This document shows, piece by piece, positions 43,023 to 53,300 of a stretch of 61,443 bases of DNA. Each line of letters starts with the position of its first letter. Position 1 is the first letter of the stretch. A program made the translations under genes and the position numbers. Source of the stretch: Variovorax paradoxus (lineage in GTDB: Bacteria > Pseudomonadota > Gammaproteobacteria > Burkholderiales > Burkholderiaceae_C); the NCBI RefSeq assembly GCF_018614955.1, contig NZ_JAGGNV010000080.1, positions 1 to 61,443 on the forward strand, given 5' to 3'. The notes beneath the pieces are model-generated. The model worked only from the letters and a program-made list of their open reading frames with translations, was not told where the DNA came from and searched no databases.

Positions 43023-44306
43023 TCAGGGGTTTTCGGTCTGCGCCGCGCGCTTCCAGGCGACGGAGGCCTGATCGGCGTCGTCCCGCGCCTCGGCCAACTG
43101 GGCCAGAGCCTGCCAGGCTCGGCGATGCAGGTTCGGGTCCTGTAACGCCAAGCCAGCCTGCGTGAGCAATTGTTGCGCCTTGCCCCAGAGTTGACGCTTC
43201 ATGCAGGCCATGCCGGCCAGGTACTGCAGATTGGCGTCGCGCGGGTTGTTCCGCTGCGCCGATTCGATGCGCGCCAGCCACTCGGCATCGACCGAGTCGA
43301 GTCCCGCTTCGAGCGCGCGCACCAGCTTCACGCGCAGGGATTCGCCGAGGCTTTGGGGCTGCGCCACCATGCGCTCCCAGACCGGCAGCAGCCAAGCGCG
43401 CGCCAGCGTGAGATCGCCGCGCAGCGCCACCATCCGCTGCGCCGCGTGGATCGCCACCTCGGGCATCTCGCGCTCCCAGGCCTCGAACTCGCCCCAGGCC
43501 CGCAATAGCTGGGCCGGGTCGTGTGCGCCCGAGAGCAATTCCGTCGCCAGCCCGCGCACGATGCTCTGCGCGGCCGAATCCGAGAAGGCGCGATGCTTGG
43601 CCAGGAGCCGCGCGGTTTCGAGCGCTTCGAGGGTGCGCCGGTCCTGGCGCGCCGCCTTCAGCCGCAGCCGCAGGGCCAGCGTGCGCCGCTGCGCGCCTTG
43701 CGGCAGTTCCGCAAGCCGCGCCAGCGCCGCCGGCGCATCGCGGTCGTCGAGCGCCCAGCGGGCGGCGCGCAGCTGCACGCCTTCGCGCGTTTCGGGGCTG
43801 GCGAGCACGCCGCGATCGGCGCTCTCGTTGAGCGCCTGCTGCAAATGCGCATCGCGCGCCGGACGGTCCAGCAGCGCCTGCGCGCTCTCCGCCGCGAGCA
43901 GGTGCGACAGCACCCGCACCTGCTGGGCCTGCGGCAGCCGTGCGTCGAGCGCGGCCAGCGTTCTTTCTTGCGTCAGCGCGGCCTGCGCCGCCTTGCGGGC
44001 GCGCGAGAAGCGGCCGGCCAGCAGTTGCGCCAGCGCGTCGAGCAGGGCCGCATACAGGGCGCGCTCCTTCTGCTGCAGGCGCCACTGGCGCGCCTGCCTG
44101 GGCAGCGAGAACAGGGCCGACAGGCCGCGCAGCGCCACATGCAGCAGGCCGAAGGCCGCCAGCAGGAGCAGCAGCACGAGGTTCAGTGAAAGGTCGACCC
44201 GCCACGGGGGCCAGAAGACGGTGACCGTGCCCTGGTTGTTGCCAGCGAACAGCGCCACCGCGGCCGCGATGCCGAACAGGGCGAGAAACCAGAGTGCCGC
44301 GCGCAT
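43023..44306 (-). CDS. hemY: HemY-like TPR membrane protein
   Basis: A 427-residue inner-membrane protein with two N-terminal spans (about 3-21 and 41-60), a basic segment (RQARQWRLQQKERAL) and TPR-like helices to the end; the family name HemY_N applies. It belongs to the hemCDXY operon. The protein is not the protoporphyrinogen oxidase also called HemY in Gram-positive bacteria. Its role in heme synthesis is unproven; it may hold heme-pathway proteins at the membrane. It follows hemX by 18 nt. Confidence 0.88.
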   Translation of the reverse strand: MRAALWFLALFGIAAAVALFAGNNQGTVTVFWPPWRVDLSLNLVLLLLLAAFGLLHVALRGLSALFSLPRQARQWRLQQKERALYAALLDALAQLLAGRFSRARKAAQAALTQERTLAALDARLPQAQQVRVLSHLLAAESAQALLDRPARDAHLQQALNESADRGVLASPETREGVQLRAARWALDDRDAPAALARLAELPQGAQRRTLALRLRLKAARQDRRTLEALETARLLAKHRAFSDSAAQSIVRGLATELLSGAHDPAQLLRAWGEFEAWEREMPEVAIHAAQRMVALRGDLTLARAWLLPVWERMVAQPQSLGESLRVKLVRALEAGLDSVDAEWLARIESAQRNNPRDANLQYLAGMACMKRQLWGKAQQLLTQAGLALQDPNLHRRAWQALAQLAEARDDADQASVAWKRAAQTENP

Positions 44307-44324
44307 TTAGGGCCTGCCCTAATC

Positions 44325-45404
44325 CTAGCGCCCGGCCGCAGCGGTCGCGAGCGCGGCCAGCGTTTCGTCGATGCGCGGCGGCTCGCTGGTTCGGACCTGC
44401 GCCTGCAGCTGCTGCACCAGCGTGGCGGCGGCCTGGACGCGGCGCGAGGCCGGATCGAAGTAGCGGTTGAGCGAAGCCGAGACCGTCGCCAGTTCGTTGC
44501 GCGCGGTATCGACCTGCCGCGACAGCAGGGCCAGGCGCGCGTTGAGGAGCTGGAGCTTCAGGTTCTCGCGCAGGAAGAAGGTCTGGTCCGGCGAGAGCAG
44601 CACGGCCTCGGGCCGCTCGATGCGTCCCACGCGCAGCAGTGAGCGTGCCTCGCCGCGCACCATCAGCAGGAAGCGCTGCCACCAGGGCGCGTCGGCCGGC
44701 ACCGGCTCGGCCTGCCACGAATTCAGGCCCGCGCCGCGCACGGCGACTGCATTCAGCGGCGGCAGATCGTCGACGCTGCGCATCAGCTCGTCGAGCTTCT
44801 GCAGCGCCTCGCTGCTGTCCGCGCTGGCGCTGGTGCGCAGCCGGTCTGCATCGCGCTGCATCGCGCGCTGAAGAGGCGCGAGCCGCGGCTGCGCGGCACG
44901 CGCGATGCGCAGGTCGCCGGCCTTGAGCGCCGCCAGCAGCGGCTGCACGTTGCCCGTCACCTGCGCCTGCTGCAGCGCCAGGCGCACGGCCGACTCGATG
45001 TCGACCACCAGATTCTCGTCACGCGAACGCGACAGGCTCTGCATCAGCTCCTCGAGCTGCGAACGCTGCAGCGCGACTTCGGCGACGCGGGTTTCGGTCA
45101 GCGCCAGCCGCGCCGCGGTGTCGCGCACCACCTCCTGCGCCTGGCGCGCGAGGGTGCGGGCCTCCATCGATTGCGCCAGCGCGTCGGCGCTCTGGCGCGC
45201 GAGCTGCTCCTGCATGCCGCTGACCTTCTGCCAGAGCGCCAGGGCGATCGCCAGCGCCACCACCGCGATGACGGCCAGCAGGCCCAGCACCACCCTGGAG
45301 AGGACCACCGCTGCCGCCGAGGGCGTCGTCTGCAGCGTGGCCGGCAGTGGCGCACGCACTGCGGGTTCCTGCAGGCTTTCGTTCAAGACGGAGGCATCGC
45401 TCAT
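44325..45404 (-). CDS. hemX: HemX-like membrane protein
   Basis: A 359-residue protein with one span at about 33-58 (VVLSRVVLGLLAVIAVVALA) and a long helical, coiled-coil domain (KVSGMQEQLARQSADALAQS onward). WWQRFLLMVRGEARSLLRVG is the conserved HemX core. The family is annotated as uroporphyrinogen-III C-methyltransferase, but no methylase motif is present. The ATG overlaps the hemD stop (ATGA); a longer frame upstream is within hemD. Confidence 0.88.
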   Translation of the reverse strand: MSDASVLNESLQEPAVRAPLPATLQTTPSAAAVVLSRVVLGLLAVIAVVALAIALALWQKVSGMQEQLARQSADALAQSMEARTLARQAQEVVRDTAARLALTETRVAEVALQRSQLEELMQSLSRSRDENLVVDIESAVRLALQQAQVTGNVQPLLAALKAGDLRIARAAQPRLAPLQRAMQRDADRLRTSASADSSEALQKLDELMRSVDDLPPLNAVAVRGAGLNSWQAEPVPADAPWWQRFLLMVRGEARSLLRVGRIERPEAVLLSPDQTFFLRENLKLQLLNARLALLSRQVDTARNELATVSASLNRYFDPASRRVQAAATLVQQLQAQVRTSEPPRIDETLAALATAAAGR

Positions 45405-46174
45405 TCGAAGGATTCTATCGACGCGACCAGCGCCGCCAGGCCGGGCGAAGAGACGCGCACGGTGCCGAAACCCGCATTGCGCGCGGCCTCGGCGATGCGC
45501 GCATGGGTGGCGACCGCGCGCGCCGAGCGCCAACTCGTTGCAGGCAGCGCGCGGCATAGATTGGCGATCGCCTCCGAGCTGCTGAAGAGCCAGATGGCGC
45601 GGCCGCCGGCAGCTTCGGCGGCGGCTCGTCGCTCGGCGGCGCCGAGCGACGGAGCCATCCGCCGGTAAGCCACCACCGTGTCGCAGACACCGCCCGCAGC
45701 GGCGATCTCGCGCGCCAGCCAGTCGCGCCCAGTGGGCTGCCCAGAAGCATCGCCGCCGCGCACGATCAGCACGCGCCCACCCGGGCGCACCTGCGATTGC
45801 ACGCACGCCCACAAAGCCTCCGAATCGAACTGTTCGGCATCGGCGGGCGGCGCATCGATCGCCGAAGCAGGCACGCCGGCCGCCTGCAGGGCGCCGCAGG
45901 TGCCGGGCCCGGTGGCCCAGAAGCGCCGGCGCAGGACGGAGGGGAGCGCGCCGCCGGCGCGAAAAAAGTGCTCGACAGCCGCAGCGCTCACGAACATCAG
46001 CGCGTCGTAGTCGGACAGGCGTTGGCGTGCCGCCTGAAGTTGCGCCGGATCGTCGAGCGGCTCGATCGCGATCAACGGCAGCGAAACGGCCTCCAATCCC
46101 GCGGCGCGCAATTCGCCCACCCAACGCGCCGCCTCGCGCGCGGGGCGCGTGACGATCACTGGAGCGGACGGCAT
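45401..46174 (-). CDS. hemD: Uroporphyrinogen-III synthase HemD
   Basis: Cyclises hydroxymethylbilane to uroporphyrinogen III with inversion of ring D. The 257-residue protein starts VIVTRPAREAARWVGELRAA and has LPLIAIEPLDD, DALMFVSAAAVEHFF, VLIVRGGDASGQPTGRDWLA and WLFSSSEAIANL, the low-conservation pattern of the family. The start at 46174 is 4 nt after the hemC stop. Confidence 0.92.
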   Translation of the reverse strand: MPSAPVIVTRPAREAARWVGELRAAGLEAVSLPLIAIEPLDDPAQLQAARQRLSDYDALMFVSAAAVEHFFRAGGALPSVLRRRFWATGPGTCGALQAAGVPASAIDAPPADAEQFDSEALWACVQSQVRPGGRVLIVRGGDASGQPTGRDWLAREIAAAGGVCDTVVAYRRMAPSLGAAERRAAAEAAGGRAIWLFSSSEAIANLCRALPATSWRSARAVATHARIAEAARNAGFGTVRVSSPGLAALVASIESFE

Positions 46175-46178
46175 CTCA

Positions 46179-47126
46179 TCAGTGGGCGCCGGCGTCGCGC
46201 AGCAGTTTCGCGGCACCCAGGCCCAGCGCTTCGGCCTGTGCGAAGTCCGTGGCTTCGGCGAGCGCGTGAATCTGCACCAAAGGCGCCGCCCCTTCGGCAT
46301 CGCCCCAGGCCGCGTCGATGCGCAATCTGCCGTCGGGCTGCCAGCGTGCGTGGGCCGCGAGCGGCATCGAGCAACTGCCGCCCATGGCGCGGCTGACGGC
46401 GCGTTCGGCGGCGGTCGCGAGCCAGTCGTTCTGCCCGGCCAGCGGTGCCAGCAATGCGATCAGCTCGGCGCGATCGGCGCGCACCTCGATGCCGAGCGCG
46501 CCCTGCCCGGCCGCGGGCAGCATCGCATCGGGCTCGAAGACGGCGCGGATGCGGCCCTCGAGGCCGAGCCGCTTGAGTCCGGCCGCGGCAAGCACGATGG
46601 CGTCGTATTGACCTTCGTCGAGCTTGCGCAGGCGCGTGTCGAGATTGCCGCGCAGCGGCTCGATGCGCAGGTCGGGCCTGAGCGCGTGCAGCAGCACCAC
46701 GCGGCGCAGGCTGGAAGTGCCGACCACCGCGCCCTGGGGCAGCGCGTCGAGCGAGGCATAACGCGGCGACACCAGCGCATCGCGCGGATCTTCGCGCGGC
46801 AGCACGCAGGCCAGCGCGAAGCCCTCGGGCAGATCCATCGGCACGTCCTTCAGGGAATGCACCGCGATGTCGGCGCGCCCTTCTTCGAGCGCGAGTTCGA
46901 GCTCCTTCACGAACAGGCCCTTGCCGCCGACCTTGGCGAGCGAGCGGTCGAGGATCTGGTCGCCGCGGGTGGTCATGCCGAGCAGGCTGACCGTGTGGCC
47001 TCGGGCCTGGAGCAGGGACTGCACGTGCTCGGCTTGCCAAAGGGCCAGCCGGCTTTCGCGCGTGGCGATCACGATGTTGCTCAAGGCCGTTTCCGTTGCT
47101 GTGGGGGATCGGTGGAATGCTAGCAT
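46179..47126 (-). CDS. hemC: Hydroxymethylbilane synthase HemC
   Basis: Polymerises four porphobilinogens in heme synthesis. The protein (315 residues from ATG 47126) has IVIATRESRLALWQAEHV, VHSLKDVP with catalytic D94, GTSSLRR, LRGNLDTRL and GGSCSMPLAAHA with the dipyrromethane-binding C252. A TTG at 47084 gives the shorter, more typical start SNIVIATRES and has GGAAACGG before it. The ATG overlaps the TGTTGCATCGCAACA repeat, so the TTG may be the real start. A very long antisense frame extends this gene upstream across ppc and is ignored. Confidence 0.92.
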   Translation of the reverse strand: MLAFHRSPTATETALSNIVIATRESRLALWQAEHVQSLLQARGHTVSLLGMTTRGDQILDRSLAKVGGKGLFVKELELALEEGRADIAVHSLKDVPMDLPEGFALACVLPREDPRDALVSPRYASLDALPQGAVVGTSSLRRVVLLHALRPDLRIEPLRGNLDTRLRKLDEGQYDAIVLAAAGLKRLGLEGRIRAVFEPDAMLPAAGQGALGIEVRADRAELIALLAPLAGQNDWLATAAERAVSRAMGGSCSMPLAAHARWQPDGRLRIDAAWGDAEGAAPLVQIHALAEATDFAQAEALGLGAAKLLRDAGAH

Positions 47127-47140
47127 GTTGCATCGCAACA
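47126..47140. promoter_or_regulatory. 15-bp inverted repeat between hemC and ppc
   Basis: TGTTGC-ATC-GCAACA is a perfect inverted repeat 41 nt before the ppc start and 42 nt from the alternative hemC start. A TAGCAT that could serve as a -10 for ppc (47121-47126) touches it. The TTGC-N3-GCAA form resembles sites described for PhaR-type regulators of polyhydroxyalkanoate genes; this is recall, not proof. Confidence 0.45.
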
Positions 47141-47180
47141 ACGCGTGCGAATGGCCATGCCCGACGAGGAGAGATTTCGA

Positions 47181-50015
47181 ATGAAAACGAGCCAAACCCC
47201 TGCTTCTGCGACCAGGCGCGGCAACAGCGACGAACAGCCGCTGATCGACGACATCCGCCTGCTCGGCCGCATCCTCGGCGATGTAATCCGCGAGCAGGAA
47301 GGCGAAGACAGCTATGCGCTGGTCGAGAAGATCCGCACGCTCTCGGTGTCCTTCCGCCGCGATGCCGACCATGCGGCCGACCGCGCACTCAAGAACCTGC
47401 TCAAGGGCCTGAGCGCGGCCGAGACGGTGCGCGTGATCCGCGCCTTCACCTACTTCAGCCACCTGGCGAACCTGGCCGAAGACCGCCACCAGATCCGGCG
47501 CCGCACCGAGGCCGAGCGCGCCGGCGAGAACGCCGAGGGCAGCCTCGAGGTCGCGCTGGCACGCATCCGCAAGGCGGGCATCTCGCCCAAGGCCGTGGTC
47601 GAGTCGCTCGCGCACAGCTACGTGTCGCCGGTGCTCACCGCCCATCCGACCGAGGTGCAGCGCAAGAGCATCCTCGACGCCGAGCGCGCCATCGCGCAGC
47701 TGCTCACGGCGCGCGACGAGATCAAGCTGCGTCAGCACGCCTTCGCGGGAAAGAAGGACACGCTGACGCCGCGCGAGTACGCCGAGAACGAAAGCCAGAT
47801 GCGCACGCGCGTCACCCAGCTGTGGCAGACGCGGCTGCTGCGCTTCTCCAAACTCACCGTGGCCGACGAGATCGAGAACGCGCTGAGCTACTACGAGGCC
47901 ACCTTCCTGCGCGAGATCCCGCACGTCTATGCCGACCTCGAAGCGGCGCTGGGCCAGGGCGCCATCGCGCCCTTCCTGCGCATGGGCCAGTGGATCGGCG
48001 GCGACCGCGACGGCAATCCCAACGTCACGGCCGAAACCCTCGAGTACGCGCTGCGCCGCCAGGCCGAACTGGCGCTGCGTCACTACCTGACCGAGGTGCA
48101 CTTCCTCGGCGGCGAGCTGTCTCTGTCGGCCACCCTGGTCGACGTGTCGGTCGAGATGCAGGCGCTGGCCGAGCGATCGCCCGACAAGAGCGAGCACCGC
48201 GTCGACGAGCCCTACCGCCGCGCCCTGACCGGCGTCTATTCGCGCCTGGCGGCCACGCTGCGCGAGCTCACCGGCGGCGAGGCAGCGCGCCACGCGGTCG
48301 CGCCGCAGAACCCCTACGCACAGGCCGAAGAATTCCTGGCCGACCTGCGCACCATCGAGGAGTCGCTCGCCGACAAGCACGGCGCGGTGCTGGTCGCGCA
48401 GCGCCTGCGCCCGCTGATCCGCGCGGTCGAGGTGTTCGGCTTCCATCTCGCGACGGTCGATCTCAGGCAAAGCTCCGACAAGCACGAGGCCGTGGTGACC
48501 GAACTGCTCGCCACCGCGCGCATCGAGCCCGACTACGCCGCACTGGCCGAAGAGGCCAAGCAGACGCTGCTGCTGCGCCTGCTCGACGACGCCCGCCCGC
48601 TGCGCGTGCCCGATGCCGAGTACTCGCCGCTGGCGCAAAGCGAGATCGCGATCTTCGCCGCCGCGCGCAGGGCCCGCGCGCGTTTCGGGGCGGCGGCCAT
48701 CCGCCACTACATCATCAGCCACACCGAAACGGTCAGCGATCTCCTGGAAGCGCTTCTTCTGCAAAAAGAAGTGGGCCTGCTGCGCGGAACACTGGAAGAC
48801 AACGCGACCTGCGACCTGATCGTGGTGCCGCTGTTCGAAACCATCGAGGACCTGCGCAATGCCGCGCCGATCGTGCGCGCCTTCTACGCCCTGCCCGGCA
48901 TCCAGGCCCTGGTGCAGCGCTCCGGCGCCGAGCAGGACGTGATGCTCGGCTACAGCGACAGCAACAAGGACGGCGGCATCTTCACCAGCAACTGGGAGCT
49001 CTATCGCGCAGGCACCGCACTGGTGGCGCTGTTCGACGAGCTCAACAAGAAATCGAAAACCACGATTCGCCTGCGCATGTTCCATGGCCGCGGCGGCACC
49101 GTCGGCCGCGGCGGCGGACCGAGCTACCAGGCCATCCTCGCGCAGCCGCCCGGCACGGTGCGCGGCCAGATCCGCCTGACCGAACAAGGCGAGGTGATCG
49201 GCTCCAAGTACGCCAACCGCGAGATCGGCCGGCGCAACCTCGAAACCCTGGTCGCCGCCACGCTGGAGGCCACCCTGCTGCCCTCGGCCAAGGCCGCGCC
49301 CGCCAGCTTTCTCGCGGCGGCCGACGAGCTCTCGGCGGCCAGCATGGCGGCGTACCGCGAACTGGTCTACGAGACACCGGGCTTCGGCGACTACTTCTTC
49401 AGCGCCACGCCGATCCGCGAGATCTCCGAGCTCAACATCGGCTCGCGCCCCGCCTCGCGCAACCCCAGCCGCAGGATCGAAGACCTGCGCGCCGTGCCCT
49501 GGAGCTTCAGCTGGGGCCAGTGCCGGCTCACGCTGCCGGGCTGGTACGGCTTCGGCTCGGCGATCGAGCAATTCCTCGCGGCCGCAGGCAGCGCCGCGGC
49601 GCGCAAGGAGCGACAGGCGCTCCTGCAGCGCATGGTTGCGCAGTGGCCCTTCTTCAGCACGCTGCTGTCGAACATGGACATGGTGCTCGCCAAGAGCGAC
49701 CTGGCCCTCGCCTCGCGCTATTCGGAACTGGTGGCCGACCGCAAGCTGCGCCAGAAGGTGTTCTCGATGATCGATGCCGAGTGGCACCGCACCTCCGACG
49801 CCTTGACGCTGATCACCGGCGCGAAACAGCGGCTCGAAGGCAATGTCGACATGCAGCGTTCGATCCGCCACCGCTTCCCCTACATCGATCCGCTGCACCA
49901 CCTGCAGGTCGAGCTGATGCGCCGCTGGCGCGCGGGACAGGACGACGAGCGCCTGCAGCGCGGCATCCACATGTCGATCAACGGCGTCGCGGCGGGGCTG
50001 CGAAATACCGGATAG
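47181..50015 (+). CDS. ppc: Phosphoenolpyruvate carboxylase
   Basis: Anaplerotic enzyme that makes oxaloacetate from phosphoenolpyruvate and bicarbonate. The 944-residue protein has the catalytic H155 in VLTAHPTEVQRKS, WIGGDRDGNPNV, LGYSDSNKDGG and the glycine-rich loop MFHGRGGTVGRGGGPS (R637) and ends with the invariant RNTG. GAGGAGA precedes the ATG; an in-frame GTG at 47145 is less likely. The N-terminus is about 50 residues longer than in E. coli. Divergent from hemC. Confidence 0.96.
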   Translation: MKTSQTPASATRRGNSDEQPLIDDIRLLGRILGDVIREQEGEDSYALVEKIRTLSVSFRRDADHAADRALKNLLKGLSAAETVRVIRAFTYFSHLANLAEDRHQIRRRTEAERAGENAEGSLEVALARIRKAGISPKAVVESLAHSYVSPVLTAHPTEVQRKSILDAERAIAQLLTARDEIKLRQHAFAGKKDTLTPREYAENESQMRTRVTQLWQTRLLRFSKLTVADEIENALSYYEATFLREIPHVYADLEAALGQGAIAPFLRMGQWIGGDRDGNPNVTAETLEYALRRQAELALRHYLTEVHFLGGELSLSATLVDVSVEMQALAERSPDKSEHRVDEPYRRALTGVYSRLAATLRELTGGEAARHAVAPQNPYAQAEEFLADLRTIEESLADKHGAVLVAQRLRPLIRAVEVFGFHLATVDLRQSSDKHEAVVTELLATARIEPDYAALAEEAKQTLLLRLLDDARPLRVPDAEYSPLAQSEIAIFAAARRARARFGAAAIRHYIISHTETVSDLLEALLLQKEVGLLRGTLEDNATCDLIVVPLFETIEDLRNAAPIVRAFYALPGIQALVQRSGAEQDVMLGYSDSNKDGGIFTSNWELYRAGTALVALFDELNKKSKTTIRLRMFHGRGGTVGRGGGPSYQAILAQPPGTVRGQIRLTEQGEVIGSKYANREIGRRNLETLVAATLEATLLPSAKAAPASFLAAADELSAASMAAYRELVYETPGFGDYFFSATPIREISELNIGSRPASRNPSRRIEDLRAVPWSFSWGQCRLTLPGWYGFGSAIEQFLAAAGSAAARKERQALLQRMVAQWPFFSTLLSNMDMVLAKSDLALASRYSELVADRKLRQKVFSMIDAEWHRTSDALTLITGAKQRLEGNVDMQRSIRHRFPYIDPLHHLQVELMRRWRAGQDDERLQRGIHMSINGVAAGLRNTG

Positions 50016-50166
50016 GAACCGGCGAAAGGCCCGTGTACGCCGCTTCCTACGTGAACATCCGGCGAAGCAGAATTTAAGGCCTTTGCAGGAAGAGTACCCT
50101 GTCCCCCACGTTCAAAGTTTTCGCAATCGCGCGGCAGCTCAAGGCTCGTTCACAGGAATCTTCGCC

Positions 50167-50385
50167 ATGTCTTCCCCGCACACTCTTACCCATGCCAAGA
50201 TCGATTTTGTGAGCGGCGATTTCGACGCGCTGGCGTCGCACATGCGACATTGCGCGCGCGCACAGGGGCGATGGTTCACGGTGAAGAGCGAATTGCAGCG
50301 GGCGCGCTCGGCCGTGGCAGGCCGCATCGTGACGATGGCCTGCCTGGCCGTGGTTCTCATCATCGGGCTGTACGCTGTCGCTTGA
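50167..50385 (+). CDS. Small single-span membrane protein, unknown
   Basis: A 72-residue protein, MSSPHTLTHAKIDFVSGDFD onward. A polar N-terminal half with HMRHCARAQGRWFTVKSELQ is followed by a C-terminal span (about 52-72, GRIVTMACLAVVLIIGLYAV). I do not recognise a family. Its stop TGA overlaps the TTG start of the glucan synthase (TTGA), so the large enzyme is probably translated by re-initiation after it. The frame is open upstream to 50083, but ATG 50167 is the first good start. It might anchor or regulate the synthase; no direct evidence exists. Confidence 0.65.
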   Translation: MSSPHTLTHAKIDFVSGDFDALASHMRHCARAQGRWFTVKSELQRARSAVAGRIVTMACLAVVLIIGLYAVA

Positions 50386-53300
50386 ACGCCGCGGCGGTCG
50401 TCGACCGGCTCGACTCGCTCAGCCAGTACGCGCGCAAACTTCTTCTTGGGCCCCACGAAGCTGTCGAGCCGCCGATCCGCGCCGAGCTCTTCGGCGCGCA
50501 GCGCTTCGAGCAGCACGGCCACAGCCTGGCCCGGGCGCAGGTCGTGCGCGGCGAGAACTCCAGCCGTGACGTCACGCCCTTTTTCCCGCGCGTCGACCGC
50601 AACCTCGAATCGCTGCGCAGCGCCTTCGACTACATCGCGCTGATCTCGCAGAGCGGGCGCTATGTCACGCCGGCGGCCGAATGGCTGCTCGACAACTTCC
50701 ACCTGGTCGAGGCGCAGCTGCAGCAGATCCGCGAGGGCGTGCCGCGCAGCTACTACGCGCGCCTGCCCAAGCTCGCGGCGCCGCCGCTCGCCGGCTTGCC
50801 GCGCGTCTACGGCATCGCCTGGGCCTACGTGGCGCATACCGACAGCGTGCTGAACAAGGAGCTGTTCACCGCCTTCCTCAACGCCTACCAGGACATCGAC
50901 GAACTCACGCTCGGCGAACTGTGGGCGCTGCCGACCACGCTGCGCGTGGTGCTGCTCGAGAACCTGCGGCGCGTGGCCGAGGGCATTGCCGAAAGCAAGG
51001 TGGCGCGCGAAGTCGCGCATGCTGCCTGGGACGCGGCCGACAGGCTTTCCGCGGAGGATCTCGACGTGCTCTACCGTGCGCTGCAGGCCCGCGGCATGCA
51101 GGAACGCTACCTCACGCAGCTCTGGCTGCAGCTGCCGGTCGAGCACGGCGAGGACGCGCCGCCGCTCCACACGTGGACCGAACAGCATTGCCCGAACGGC
51201 CCGGCGCTGGTCAGTGAAGCACAGACGACGCAGGCCGCCGCCAACCTCACGGTCGGCAACATCATCACCACCTTGCGCATGATCGGCCAGGTCGAGTGGG
51301 CCGACCTGATCGAGCCGGTGAGCCGCTCGCTGCGCGTGCTGCGCGAGCTGCCGAGCTTCGCGCGCGAAAGCGAGCTCACGCGCCAGCAGATCACCCATGC
51401 GATGGAACAGGTGGCGCGCACCAGCCGCCGGCCCGAGCGCGAAGTCGCCCAGGCGGTGGTGCGCCTGGCCCTCGACGCGGCCCGCGATTCGCCCGAGGAC
51501 GGGGATGCCGAGACCCACTGGTCGCAGGCCGAATGCACCGCCGGCTACTACCTGTTCGGGCAGGGGCTTCCGGCCCTGAGCTTTGCGCTGGCGCCGGCGG
51601 ACGGCACGGGCGCGGTGCGCATCGCGCCGCGCCTGAGCGCGCTGCGCGCCTGGCGCCCGACGCTCTACGTGCTGGCCGTGCTGGCCGGCACCGCGCTGCT
51701 GCTGGCGGCGGCGGTCCAGGGCCTGAACCGCGGCGGCTGGCCCGATGCGCCCTGGCAGGCGCTGGTCGCGCTCGTGCTGCTCGCCTGGCCCCTGTCCGAA
51801 GCGGTCATCGCGCTGGTGCACCGCATCATGGCCGAATCCACCCGCGTCCAGCCGCTGCCTCGGCTCGATTTCGCGCACGGCATTCCCGAAGCGCACCGGG
51901 TGCTGGTCGTGGTTCCGGCGCTGCTGAGTTCGGAAGCGGCCAACGCCCAGCTCGCGCAGCGGCTCGAACTGCATTGGCTCGCCAACCGCGAGGCGCAGGC
52001 GCAGTTCGCGCTGTTGACGGACTGGGCCGATGCCGCCGAGTCTTCGCTGCCCGACGACGGCACCCTGCTCGACGACGTGCTGCAACGCATCGCGGCGCTC
52101 AACGATCGCTATCCCGTGCCGCTGGACGCGGCGCCGCGCTTCGTGCTGCTGCACCGCCCGCGCAGCTGGAGCGAAACCGAGCAGCGCTGGATGGGCTGGG
52201 AGCGCAAGCGCGGCAAGCTCGAGATGCTGCTGCGCCTCCTGACCACCGGCGATGACAGCGGCTTCCTGCCGATGGCACCGGGTCTGTGGCTGGCCGAGCG
52301 CATCCCTTACGTGCTGACGCTCGACAGCGACACCGGCCTGCCGCCCGGCGCGCTGCGCGAACTGGTCGCGGTGGCAGCCCATCCGCTCAATGCGCCGCAG
52401 CTCGACATGGCCAGCCGCCGCGTGGTGAGGGGCTTCGGCATCTTCCAGCCGCGCATCGTCACGCCCTTCCCGGAGCGCAACGAACGTTCCTTCTTCCACT
52501 GGCTGTTCGCCGGCCAGTGCGGGCTCGACCCGTACAGCAGCAGCGCCTCCGACCTCTACCAGGACGTGTTCGGCAGCGGCTCCTTCACCGGCAAGGGCCT
52601 GCTCAACGTGCGCGCCGTCCATGCAACGCTGGACCGCCGCCTGCCGGACGGCGCGGTGCTGAGCCACGACCTGCTCGAAGGCGCGGTGGCGCGCTGCGGC
52701 GTGGTGAGCGACCTGGTGCTGATCGAAGACCATCCGCATCACACCGGCGTGGCGGCCTCGCGCGTGCACCGCTGGACGCGCGGCGACTGGCAACTGCTGC
52801 CGCTGATGCTGCGCGCGCCGCGCTTCGGCATCGACGCGCTGGGCCTCTGGAAGATGAGCGACAACCTGCGCCGCGCTATGGTGGTGCCGGCATCGACCGC
52901 GCTGCTCGCGTGGATCGTCTTCACCGATGCGTTCCCGCTGCCCTGGGCGCTCGCGGCCGTCGCGGCGGCGCTGATGCTCGGCCCCATGCTCGGCGCCCTG
53001 GCGAGCCTGGTGCCGACGCGGCGCTCGATCGAGCTGCGCCACTTCTTCGACGTCGGTTCCACCGAGCTGCTGCGCGCCATGGCCGGCGCCGCTTGGCAGT
53101 TCGTCCAGCTGGCCGCGCAGAGCCGCCTCTTGCTCGACGCCATGGTGCGCGCCGCATGGCGCCTGGCGGTGAGCCGCAGGCACCTGCTCGAATGGACCAC
53201 TGCGGCCCAGGCCCAGGCGCAGGCCAGCTACCAGCTGGCGCCCTTCCTGCGCAGCGGGGCGATCGCGAGCCTGATCTGCATCGCACTCGCCGTGGCCGCG

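Noticed and set aside
46179..49970. Minus-strand frame of 1,263 codons ending in HemC
   Set aside because: The extra upstream part is antisense to ppc, has no family features, and reflects codon bias of a high-GC genome.
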